Shown here piece after piece: positions 38,384-49,684 of a DNA stretch of 64,000 bases. The notes below the pieces were generated by a model. The model saw only the letters and a program-made list of their open reading frames with translations, did not search any database and had not been told where the DNA came from. A program made the position numbers and the translations under genes. Numbering within the stretch: position 1 is the first letter of the stretch; each line of letters begins with the position of its first letter. Origin of the DNA: Combretum micranthum (lineage: Eukaryota > Streptophyta > Magnoliopsida > Myrtales > Combretaceae); the NCBI GenBank assembly GCA_024138025.1, contig JAMXBD010000427.1, forward strand, positions 62,001-126,000, written 5' to 3'.

Positions 38384-40324
38384 CTTTAGCATGTCTAAAG
38401 GTGCGAACAATATTCCAAGACTTGATGTTCCAAAGTCGAATCATGCCGTCCTCTAAACCAGAAACCAAGAAGCCTCCATCAGAACTACATGCCAAGCAAG
38501 TGACCGGTTTGCTGCCCAAAAATTTAATAGATGAGTGAATAATCAGAGCCCGACTTCCCCAGACTACCCCATTCTTCTTCTTCTTCTTCTTTCTTCTTTT
38601 TGGCGGCCAATGACTTTCCTCTTAAAGGAGGATCAAATTCATTTTAATAGATCTGATAATCAAGCAGTAATTTCTTTTATCAAAAGATTAAATAATGATG
38701 CATTAACCAAATATATTTCATACTGCTATATATAGCACAGTAAGCATATAAAGCAAGTTGGCAATCTTTTTCCTCATGCCTCTTATCAAGTGGAGAAACA
38801 ATTTCCCCATGCTTATATCAAATGGAGCAGCTAACCCATAAGGCAAATACATATTTACATTTTCTTATCCCGTATCCTTCCACCGAAGCATCCTTACTTC
38901 AGTAACTTGTTTCTAACCTAATTGAGTGCATGGATGACGAGTTTCCAATAAATTAACAATCTTTTTTTTTTTTTTTTTGGATGAATTAAATCGACTATCT
39001 TGATTGTAGACCACACAATTGAAGGAATTCCCAATAATGCGCAAAAGCATGACAGATGTGGCTTCCTCATGATTTGAATGACATAACACAAAAAGACATG
39101 CCCGCATTTGTATGAGAAAATGAGATACCTGTGCTCAGGCAAATCACGAATGATATGCATCCCATATATGTTGTTAGAGTTGCTTCCAGCAGTTAGTGCA
39201 GCAATCTATACTTTGCCATCCATACTTCCAGCATAGAAGACATGTTCCACTGGGTCCAAAGCAATTGCTTGTACGACTGATGGAAACAGGATACTTCTCA
39301 ATAATATTCCCTTAGACAAGTTCCATACCTAAAAATATCTGTCAGGATAAATTCTTAAAAGCACAACATAGTTTCATTATTCATTTATTTATTTATATAT
39401 ATATATATATATTTCTTTTTATTTTTTACCCTTTTGTTTTGGTTGGTAGGAGAAGGGAAGAGAAGGGGGGTGTTGGGGGTGGGTTGTTTTGTGATTCACT
39501 CATAGGCGCATAATAGCACAATACAATTGAGTGCTTATGACCATGAAAAACCAGCAACTAAATTTTAACTCAGTGAAAAGGCCCTAGCATCAAGTATAAG
39601 AGATATTTTAATTATCCTTTGCAACGTTTCTGCAGTAAGGAATAGCAGGCTTTGAATCAGGATATCAGCAGTGGCTTAAAACAAGTTTAAATATATGCAC
39701 ATTGAGAGAAAATGCTGGACATGGACTAGAAACTTGTAGACACCTCATTTTGACATTCTTTTTGTCAAAATAAATACTTAGCTTAGTATATACATAATTA
39801 AAATAATTAATTTTTACATATTATAAATGTTAAAGCTAGGAATGAAAAATAAAAAAATTAAAATTAATTAAAATAATAATCATAATAAATCAATTTAATA
39901 GAAATAAATATAATAGATGTAATATGGATAAATGTAATTTCAAAATTCGTAAAAAAAAAAAAAAATTACTGTTCATCGTCTTCTAGCTTTGGCCGCCCAA
40001 TGGGCCAAGTTTGAGAGCTTTTTTGGCTCGGTTTTCGACCCGTTTTTTACAAACCAAGCACGTTTCTTAAAAATAGGCGCGGAGTAATTTATATTGGTGT
40101 AAAATTTAGTTGTTTTCATCAAGAGAAAGGGTTTGAAATTTGAATTCGAAAATTAAAAAAAAAAATCGTTTTTAGTTTCCGGAAAAAATGCAAAATCCGA
40201 GATTTTTGTTGTTTAACGTTCAAAATCTAACGGTAATGACAGCTATTTTTATGTTAATGACAACTAATTAATAGTTGTAATTCGTTTTTTTGGATTAAAA
40301 TAAAAAAAGCCCCAAATATAGATC

Positions 40325-40332
40325 TATAAATA
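40325..40332 (+). promoter_or_regulatory. LTR TATA box
   Basis: TATAAATA is followed by GAGAAGG and a purine-rich then GC-rich leader, the standard layout of an LTR promoter. Confidence 0.55.
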
Positions 40333-40723
40333 GAGAAGGAAAAAAAACGAAAAGGGAGGACAGAAAAGAAAGAAAAGAAAAATAAAAAAGCATTTGATAG
40401 GCCAAGAATTCGAGAACTTCCATCACGTTGAATCCGTTATCGATCGTTTCCGTTTTCGTCGTGGCCGATCGTCTGATTTCAATTTCCCTGTGCACGGCCC
40501 TGGGTTTTCCAGCTTCCATTTCAACTTCCCTGCGCGAGTTCGGAATGAATTTCTCCTCCGATTCCATTTCCCTTCCACGTGCGTTCTTCAACAATTGATA
40601 TCTGCATCCTCATCAGTGAATTTCCTCGCGTGTCATCGACGGGCTTGGCTTTCGAATTTCATTTCCCCAGCGCGCGATTCTCCTCCAGGCATTCATTCTC
40701 CCAGGTAAGTTCTTAATTCATAT

Positions 40724-40775
40724 AATAAATAATAATAATAATAATAATAAATAATAATAATAATAATAATAATAA
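40724..40775. repeat. (TAA)n microsatellite
   Basis: A near-uninterrupted AAT/TAA trinucleotide run directly after the splice donor in the solo LTR. Confidence 0.9.
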
Positions 40776-42982
40776 TATTGATTATTGTAACAATATTATA
40801 TATGTGATATGTTGGTTGTTTTTTAAAAATATATGTAATTAATAGTAGTCTTATAATATTTTGTCTGAACAAATTCATAAATATCTTATAATTTTATTTA
40901 TAGATTGGTTTTTTGGATTTATATTGTAGAAGATTTGTAATCAATTTCCTTTATGTATATGTTGATTTATACGAATACTTGACATTCGCTACATGTATCC
41001 AATTGAATATTTGATATGATGATAATATGATTCTTTTTGAATATGTGATGATATTGATGTTTTGAATATTTAGTTTTCACCATGATAATACAACTTTTAA
41101 TAAAGCTGTGATGTCCAGAGTATAACTTGACCAAAATTTATAATTAACGTGATTTAAAAACAAGATCATTGTAAATATTTGATTCACCATTTGATTCAAC
41201 AGTGATTTCATGAACATATGATTCACCATAATATTGATATGTCAATTATACGAATGTGTAAATTTTTTTTATTTTTTATTTTTTATTTTTCTTTTTCATA
41301 GTATATGTGTTGATATCTTGTTCTAGTGGTTTAATATGAAATTTTTGAATAAAAATGTGATATACAAAGATAATTAGATTTGATTATTAAATAATAGGTT
41401 TTGAACACTTTGATGTTTGTGAATATTTGTTTTTGCCTTTACATGTCGTAAATTAAAACTTTCATATTTAAGTGATGCATGAAATTTGAATTAATTATAT
41501 GAGTTCATTTTATTGAAAATTACTATCGAAATCTCTTGATGACTGGATATGTGGTAACATGTAGATTCGTTTGATATGCTTGCCATGATATATAATTTTA
41601 ATCCATCATTCAAAATCTTTTTTATCACTTAGAAAAGTTAATTCTTATAAATTGTTAAAACATAAATTGATGGTCCTTTTTGCATTAATATAGTAATGAT
41701 TTTGTTTTCTTATGATAAGATTGAATATTTTATATATATCATGTTAGGTATGTGTTCATAGAATTACATTAAGATCTTGTTATTGATAATATAACTATAA
41801 TAATGCCCTAATCATAAGGAATATATGAAATTTTTTAGAGTTTTAGGTTTATAATATTTGAATTGTGTAATCATGTATGGTGATAGTCATTAATATTCTT
41901 TTTATGCCATGATATAGTGATGACCTTGATTGTAATAATGTTGAATTTTATGATTTCACCATGTATGAAACCACATTGAAATCTTGCCTTTCATAATGTA
42001 ATGTCAATGATATATAAATCTTGATTATGCCATGATATTGCCTGATTGAAATTAGTTTGTTAAATATTGATATTCCTTATAATATTTTTATTCTTGATGA
42101 TATGTATGATCAATTGATATGCATGATATGTGGTTATGATTTCTTGTTCAAAATTTTTGTCACCTAGAAAAATCCGATTTTTCATAAAATTGCTAAAACC
42201 TAACTTGATAGATTTAGGGTTCATGTTAAAAGATATGTATATATTTTTTATAAAATTAACAAACTTAATGAACTTAAAGCGAAAAGATTTCGAAAAATTT
42301 TTAAATTAACCAACAAACTAAATTTTTCTAAAAGAACTACATGTAGTCTGATCCCGATTAGCGGGTATGTAGGCACCTAAAGGGCGACTTAAAATATGTA
42401 AAAAAATTATTTTTGTGAATTTATTTGATTTGTTTAGTTTAGTTTAGAATATATGAATATTGATAGAATTTGATAAATTTTGATTAATTTGAATATTTCG
42501 AGTTTTTTTAGATTATATATGATTATTGATGGAATTTGATTAGTATTTTTGTGCATATTAGACATATATTTAGTTAATTAGATTTGATAAAAATTTTAGG
42601 TTTTAAAAGAAAGCAATTTAAATATGGAAAGTTAAAGTGGTAACCGTTTAGGTTTTAATAGGTTAGCCCCCGAACTCAAGTTAATTTCTGGTTCTCGTTT
42701 TCAAAAAACGATTTTTTCGCAGATCAGTAGCAAAACCAAAATCAACCTACCCATTGGTTTTGGTTTATTTTTTTCTCGACTTTAGTCGAGTGGCGACTCC
42801 AAAATGTTTTAAAAATTCAAAATTTCCTTTAATTCTTAGTCGATGATTCGTATTGAATGGGTTAGGGTTTAGTACGAATCGGATTAAAGGAAATCGAAAA
42901 AAACCAGGCTCGACAAAACTCAAAACAAACATCAAGAGAGAGTAAAAAGAAAACTGGGGTTCTTTATTTTTCCTAGCCATGC

Positions 42983-43192
42983 ATGTTTTGGACACTTCCA
43001 CAACAGGGAAAATTGAAGGGTCATCATGGGTTTGACGAGGAAGATCAGAGCGCCCAGGTATCAGGGGAAGAGAATGAAGTAGAAGATACCAAACTCAATT
43101 ACCAGGAACATGATAAGCTGTCTAAGCTACATAAATTGCTGAGGGAGTACCATGTCTTCACTATAAGCAATCCAAGGTCCTTCAAAATGTAA
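42983..43192 (+). other. Exon-like fragment on the opposite strand of the WD40 intron
   Basis: The frame is open for 69 codons and hydrophilic (GFDEEDQSAQVSGEENEVED, KLSKLHKLLREYHVF). Near its end lies AAAAT/GTAAGTATAT, a good splice donor. The second half (from 43112) is duplicated at 43542, where the same donor-like GTAAGTATAT is kept. I do not recognise the family. It may be a captured or degenerate exon. Confidence 0.35.
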
Positions 43193-43976
43193 GTATATAG
43201 CTATAGAAATTAGTCAAAATAGAGTTATGCAGTTGACTAACTCCTATGATGAAAGGATTAATAAGATGATCCTTAAAACATAACACAACAAAAGCATTGC
43301 ATTATGATCTAATGTAGAAAGTGGCTGAACATGCCATGAATAAGAATTCAACCACAAATAGCCAGAAAGAATGACACAACCAAAATAGGGACCTAAAAGA
43401 GAAAATCAGGATGAAAATGACACTGCAAATTGCAAACTATTGATCAGAACATCTCATAAAGTTCTGCATTAAGCATGATGCTGACTTACTAGGATCTGTC
43501 TTTAAGCATAAGCTACACTTGCTATTTGTATTGTCAACTCTGATAAGCTATCTAAGCTACATAAATTTCTGAAGAAGTACCATGTCTTCACCATAAGCAT
43601 CCAAGGTCCTTAGAAATGTAAGTATATAACTACAGAAATTACTCAAAATAAAGTTATGCGGATGACTAACTCCTATGATGAAAGAATCAATAAGATGATC
43701 TTTTAGAACAGAATACAGCTAAAGCATTGCATTGTGATCTAATGTAGAAAGTTGTTAAACAGACCATGAATAAGAATTCAACCATAGATAGCCAGAAAGA
43801 ATGAAACGACCAATATAGAGACCTAAAAGAGGAAATCAAGGCGAAAATGACACTGCAAATTGCAGACTATTGATCAGAACATCTCATAAAGTTCTGCAGT
43901 TAAGCATGATGCTAACTTACTAAGATCTGTCTTTAAGCATAAGCTACAACTTGCTATTTGTATTGTCAACTCTTCT
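43112..43976. repeat. Tandem duplication, two ~430-bp units
   Basis: GATAAGCTGTCTAAGCTACA at 43112 recurs as GATAAGCTATCTAAGCTACA at 43542. The units stay collinear through ACTAACTCCTATGATGAAAG, CATTGCATTRTGATCTAATG and CATCTCATAAAGTTCTGCA to about 43976, with ~10% divergence by eye. Confidence 0.9.
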
Positions 43977-45563
43977 ATCTAATCAATCTCATTTGGATAA
44001 TGCACGTGACAATTAAACTAATAAGGCCCTCATTTTGGATAATAGGACGCAACTACTTCATTTCTCCATACTTCATCTAGCACTTTCTCTATCAAATCAA
44101 AATTTCACATGCTCCATCACTAATAAGTCGGACAAAGGTCTCATGAGATTCCACAAGTGAAGTTTCTAATTAAATCTTCAGCAGATGATAAAATTCAAGT
44201 GAATAATTGGGTATCTCCATTTTGACATCCCATCATTTTTGGTGTTGCATAAAGTACCTTGTAAAGTATCAATCAGTGAATTTCTATACATTCTAAAGGT
44301 TCCATAACTTGATATGGTCAAACCAGCGTTGATTACATACCTTACAGGTTTGATCCTCTGAAGATGACACAATGATTGCATTGATCCCACCAGAACCACA
44401 AACAAGATCCATCGCAGGTAATGCATGCTCAGTGAAACTATGCACATAGGGATGCACTTTGCCTTCCCAACTCATGTCATCGAATACCCTAGTGAATAAG
44501 GGAAAAAAAAAAGTAATTATCCCTTTGCAAATTCAAATTGAGTTAAGAAGGTCCAAATACAGAGTTTATTACATGAAAAGCAACCAGACTTTGATGGTTC
44601 CATCCTTAGACCCAGATATAAGGAGAGACTCATCATCAGAATATAGAATACAAGTAATGCCCCTTAAATGAGCATGCCACTTCTTAAGCGATTTACCAGT
44701 TGCAACCTTAAAACCAAAACAAAGCATGAAATCAGATAAATCTATAGACAGAACCAAATTACCATGGAATCTCGATAATATCAAAACCACTTAAATAAAC
44801 TATTGCAGGCTTGTTTATAAAACTGACCTCCCAAAAATAAATTTCGCCGGAGTCACCACCACCAACAATGTAAGTCCCTTGTCTATTTGCAATAAGTGTG
44901 GCTCAGCTGGAAAGCTCTTAACTTCCACTTAAGGCTGCATTAAGCAAGTTATTGCACATTTCAATCATGCTATTCACAGCAATATCGGCTTTCCAACTTA
45001 GTTATTATTAAACGCAGAACAAATTGCAACCAATTATTCAATAATTATAACAAGTGCATTATGTAATCAAACATAACGACCGTTACACAGATGACTGATC
45101 CCATAACTGCCCAAAAGTTCCAAAATTTTTCATAGTGGTCCAACAAAAACTTCAAATTTCCCTAAAGCCAGTAGTTTCTACTAAGATATATTCATGTTTA
45201 TCTCCCACAATAATTTTTATCCAGACTAGTACTTGCAATTTGTCCCAAAAAATTGTAGCATCTTCCATTGGTCATGCAGCAGAATTTACAACATATGTAC
45301 TATCCACATGCAGCAAGTGAACCGTGAATTTGGGGTTAAATTAGGGTTTCATAGCGACAAACCTTATCCCAAGACCAGTAAAAGACGGAACCAGAGTTGG
45401 CAGAGTCATGGAGCTGAGAGGCAGCAAGGAAACGGTTACCGATGCAGGTTAGGCTGTGAGGAGGTGAAGCACATGACTTGTGGCGAAGAAGCTCAGAACC
45501 AGTTTTCAAATCCCAACAACCAATTCCAGCATCCACCGAGGAGGATGCAATCAGTACTTCCAT

Positions 45564-46000
45564 TGCTAGTGTGAGAGAGCAATCAGTGAGCGGGAACAAG
45601 GTTATAAATCATTCATACTTTAGTCTAGACGAATTCACATCCACAGACGTGTTCGACATTAAAAATAGATAAAATAAAATAAAATAAAATAAATACAAGA
45701 TTATATAATATCGGGACTGTGATGAATCGAGTGAAGTCAAGGTATTTAAGCTCAGGCTTGGCTCCATAAAAAGGTTATTGAACTTCAGTCAAATTGAGCT
45801 TTTACTAAGCATGGAAATTGTAGCATGGGTTTGAATTGGATAATCTAAAGCTCAAGCTTTCCTACTCATTAAGCCTAAACAAGCTCAAGGCCAAGCTCAA
45901 AAGCATGCTTATGCTTAAACAAGCCCTAGCACAAGCCTCAGCTTTGAAGCCTATTTATGCCTGATCAAGTCTAATCTTGGAAGCTCATTTGTGCTTAAAT
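45564..46000. other. Upstream region of the WD40 pseudogene; AAGCTCAAGC-rich stretch
   Basis: No TE ends were found. Between 45750 and 45995, words such as AAGCTCAAGC, AAACAAGCC and AAGCTCA recur irregularly. The (TAAAA)n run at 45670-45690 is a microsatellite. Confidence 0.4.
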
Positions 46001-46492
46001 TGGAACGTGGTGGAAGAATGGAATTGGAAATAATCAAATAATGTGGCTCGGATACAAGCCAATACTCGAATACGAGTGTTTGGAGAAAATGTAGATATTG
46101 TATTGTAATAATTCTCTCTGTACATTCTCAAGATACTTGTATATTAGTATATGTATATGATTTTAGCATGTTTTGCTAGCTCATAATCAGATAGGAATAT
46201 TCTGTAAATAGTACTGTAAGTAACAAACTTAACAAACAAAAATAACAAAATAACATATTGTACTAATGGACTTAATTTTCTCTAACATCTAACCGGCTTC
46301 TGCAATAATAATTCAAGTAAGGCCAAGGCCCATTTGGAAAGCCCAGCCTCTACCATAGGATTGCCCAACTTTCACCCACATGGCTTCTTTTCACCCATTT
46401 CAGTTCATACCTCAATTGTACTAAAGATTAATTTTAGCCAAGTCTTGTCTTCCTCTTTACTTTCACCACCAAACCCAAGATTCGATTTCTCA
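46001..46492 (-). repeat. 3' LTR of the gypsy element
   Basis: It is collinear with 55334-55816. Read on the minus strand it begins TGAGAAATCGAATC and ends CCACGTTCCA. Confidence 0.8.
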
Positions 46493-46494
46493 AC

Positions 46495-49400
46495 TATAAA
46501 CCCCGGTATTCTCAGTAGTTAAGTAAACCCCGGGAGCTGAAAAGAGAAACCCTAATCCAGCCCAGTTTAAGTCTAGTGAGAGAAGCTTAGGAACCCTAAA
46601 TCCGGCTTTCCTTCGGTTTCATAATAAAAGATGTTTTATAAAGTAAATGAATATGAATTATTGTTTTAAAGTATATTTTAAACCTTGGAAAGTTTTAAAT
46701 TCGGGAATTTTTCAATTCCAGGCCTTCGAGCTTAATTACGGAAAAACGTGCCCCGGGATCCTAAACTCAGAAAAATCCGGAATATTCATTAGAACCGAAA
46801 TTTTATAAGGATTTCAAAAATATCAATTTTATAATTTTTCGGGCTATAAAAATTATAGTTATAACATTTTTCCCGTATTTTCGTTACAACCGGTAAAGTA
46901 GATGTATTTTCTACTATTCACAAGTACAACCTACACTACACACTACCCATACCTATTCTTACATCCTTACAACTACTCATTACAATTTTCTTTTCCAAAA
47001 AATTTTGTTTCATAATTAATTCTTACATAAATTACAAATTTTATCAAAATTTCAAATCCCTCTCTCTCTCACCCCCCCTCATGGCCGGCGCACCCCCTCC
47101 CCATTTCCCCCTCATTTTGTTTTATTTTTACTTCTTTATTACAATTAAAACCCTAATGCATGTAATATATAAGCTTCTTTTTCTCTCTCTCTCCTCATTT
47201 TCACTCTTCTAAAATTTTACAAAAGTTGAAAACCCTCTCTTCTTTCTCTCTATATTGCCGTGACCCCTCCTCCCCCCACACTCACACACACAAACTCATT
47301 TCCTCTTCTTTTCATCTCCACATCTCCATTTAGGTGATGATTCTAAGCCTTATACCTACATTATCTTGTAATGGCAAGATAATTCTTGAGTGTTTTCCAC
47401 TTTTAATCCCAATGAGCATATATGCTAGGGACATGAAAACACTAATATAAGAATATCAAGCCATCACAAGAAGTAGATCTTGTGTTTAAATGAGTTTTTG
47501 TTGAGATATTACCTTGTTCATGCATGTAAAGTAGAGATCTTGCATAGAAATTTATGTTCATGCCATAAAACTCATGATTCATGCACTATATATGGTAGAT
47601 CTAGTGTTTAGACATTCATACCTTTATCTACATTCATGTTCATATGGTTATCTTGAACTTTCATGCATTAATGATTATATAAGCTTTGCCTTGCATGTAT
47701 ATAGATGTGTTAGATGATAGATCTTCATGTATAGAAGGCAAGAAACTTGAAAAAGTAAGATTTTGGTTAGAAATGTCTTATGGAAATTCGGATGATGATT
47801 TGGAACTATTTTAAAAACCACATCAAAACCACTTTTAAACTCATATTTTTCAAAAAATAGAAGGTATAGTAATAGGCATCTTAAGGAATAATTTTTATAA
47901 GGTTAAATGAGTTTAGGCATGAGTAATATGTAAAACAAGTAGTGAAGTTAGAATGGAAAATTTTGAGATAGTGATTAAATTGCTAAATTCGTATTTTGAA
48001 ATAATGTCTACATAAACTCTTAGTGTCCAAGCTCAAATTGCATGTTTTATGAGTTAAATGAAGTCTTTAGACAATAGATATAATAAAGCTTCAATTTTTG
48101 ATGCATTAAACAAGTTTTCTCATAGGAAAAATGCAAAAAAAGAAAATTCCAAAATTCGGATTTTTGTGAAAAGCTTGTTTAAAACATATTTACAAGTGAA
48201 AAATGTGAATTTCTATGCAATAATGAAGGTCATGGATAGTATAGATGTTAAGAACTCATTTTTATTTAGATAACGAGTAAATTTTAAGAATAAAATCCTA
48301 AAAACCCTAGGGAATGTAAAGTTGGAAAAATAGATTTTTAGAAGTGACCATCATGGAGTTTTATGATAATTGGGAGTTCATAAGAGTTCATCATCAAAAA
48401 TCATCAAGACATGCTATATTGAGCTCATTACATGACATTCATACTAGGAATTCATTCATATACCATCTATACACGAATCATCAACTAGAAACATTTTACC
48501 AATTGCAAAACAATTTTTCGGAAAGAGGAAAGTTACAAAACAAATCTGAACCCACTGTTCTGTGACCTTAATGTTTTCAAAACTTGAAAATAATATTAAA
48601 AATAGATATATCTTTCGAAGTAGATAGAAATCAATATAAAATTTGCGAAATTCCGAGTTAAAATGACCAAGTTATGGCTGTTTTAAGTTGGAACTTCCGC
48701 AAATAGCGAGAATTCCGATTTTGTGTAGTTTAGATGCATAGCTTGAATTAGTTTAGTGATGAGATTCTTATTAGGTTGTTCTTATTTGGTAGGTAATCCC
48801 GAGCAAGACGATACCCTACCACCCGACTACTACTATTAAGAGACCGGCGTACCATGGCCGAGTGAGTTTTACTTCCACTCTCAATTATTGCTTGTGGTTG
48901 TATTGATAGTGGCATTAGTTGTTTAGGCAAAGACAAAAAAAAACGATTATGCATGATGGGGTATATGGGAATTATATACTTGTCTGTTGTTGATATTTGA
49001 AGTTGAACTTAAGAAATATCGAAACCGGATGTTAAGCTGCTGCTTGTTTAGCGAGAATGTATATTGATTGTCTGCGAATAATTGTTGGTCACCTAAAAGA
49101 ATTGGATTAATCTATATTGGACCTCAATTATAATTGGACTCATTCATATCACGACAGGGATGGAGCATTAGCATTTGTTGGTTTTTCGTGATCCATAAAA
49201 CGAAATTGTTGGTTTTTCGTGATCCATAAAACGAAATTGTTGGTTAATCGTGATCCATAAAACGAAATTGTTGGTTCATCGTGATCCATAAAACGAATTA
49301 TTATTCAGTTGACCATGAGCTTAAACGGCGTCATACTGCCGGATTCGTTAATTTGCTAACCCGGGATGGAGGGCGCAAGTCCATCCACATATGATTTCCA

Positions 49401-49680
49401 GCTGGTCATATGTTTGTTGAACTCATTCGCTTGATGCATACCATTTGTTTGAGTAATCACTTGCTTGAATGATTTGTCTTAATTGTGATATGGAAGTTTT
49501 CACTCACTAAGCTAGTTAGCTTACGCCCCTATAGTTTTTACTTGTTGCAGCATGAATTCATTTGACTTAGGCCAAGGCAGGCTATAGCTCAGGTACCGAA
49601 GCTAGGAGTTTCCCTTAGAAGTTTATTTCGATTTTGTTTAGACTTCCGTTGGAAACTAAAGGACTCTAGATGACTGTAAT
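46495..49680 (+). mobile_element. Long-family (Tekay-like) LTR, 3'-truncated
   Basis: It starts with TATAAACCCCGG (a decayed TGTAAACCC) immediately beside the gypsy LTR. It then follows the family order: CCGTATTTTCGTTACAACCGG near 46880, a splice-like TTAG/GTGA at 47333, the conserved 44-bp block at 48647-48690, a 31-bp tandem repeat, and GTTGCAG at 49550. The usual terminal GGGTACCC...GTGACA is absent, and the sequence passes into Copia RT at about 49680. Confidence 0.7.
49177..49300. repeat. Four copies of a 31-bp tandem repeat
   Basis: GTTGGTTTTTCGTGATCCAT repeats at 49177, 49208, 49239 and 49270 with one or two changes in copies 3 and 4. It is found only in this LTR copy. Confidence 0.95.
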
Positions 49681-49684
49681 GGAT

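Larger units (their letters stand above)
39735..42915 (+). mobile_element. Solo LTR (3.18 kb, Tat/Ogre-like) in the WD40 intron
   Basis: It starts TGTAGACACCTCATTTTGAC and ends GGCTCGACA, with identical 5-bp flanks AAACT (39730-39734 and 42916-42920). It contains TATAAATA at 40325, a relatively GC-rich leader (40394-40704), a strong splice donor (CCCAG/GTAAGTT at 40704) and a GCGGGTATGTAGGCACC block near 42360 of a kind I associate with Tat/Ogre-type LTRs. A TGGCGACTCC resembling the Tat-lineage PBS lies at 42791-42800. No protein-coding domains are present. Confidence 0.8.
38384..45563 (-). pseudogene. RID3: WD40-repeat protein of the IPI3/WDR18/RID3 family, broken copy
   Basis: Six exons with GT-AG introns can be placed: 45563-45363 (MEVLIASSSVDAGIGCWDL), 44934-44828 (GTYIVGGGDSGEIYFWE), 44706-44573 (VATGKSLKKWHAH, DGTIKVW), 44488-44341 (SSSEDQTCK), 39328-39129 (LFPSVVQAIALDP, MHIIRDLPEH) and 38511-38384 (KPVTCLACSSDGGFLVSGL, VRTFRHAKG). 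The start ATG is at 45563. The proteins of this family act in the Rix1/PELP1 complex in pre-60S ribosome maturation (family knowledge). Lesions: exon 2 has a TAA in its second codon and a net frameshift (107 bp where a multiple of 3 is required by the flanking phases); exon 5 has a TAG in the motif GKV-stop-IAAL; the 3' exons after HAKG are absent and an LTR lies beyond. Intron 4 is 5 kb and contains a solo LTR. Confidence 0.85.

Noticed and set aside
40394..40708. 104-codon plus-strand ORF in the solo LTR
   Set aside because: It covers the LTR leader and ends beyond a splice donor. No protein-family resemblance, and probably untranslated leader.
45233..45672. Plus-strand ORFs over the first WD40 exon
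   Set aside because: They are antisense shadows of exon 1, which carries the recognisable protein.
49177..49300. Short direct repeats as a CRISPR-like array
   Set aside because: The units are contiguous with no spacers, in plant LTR DNA.
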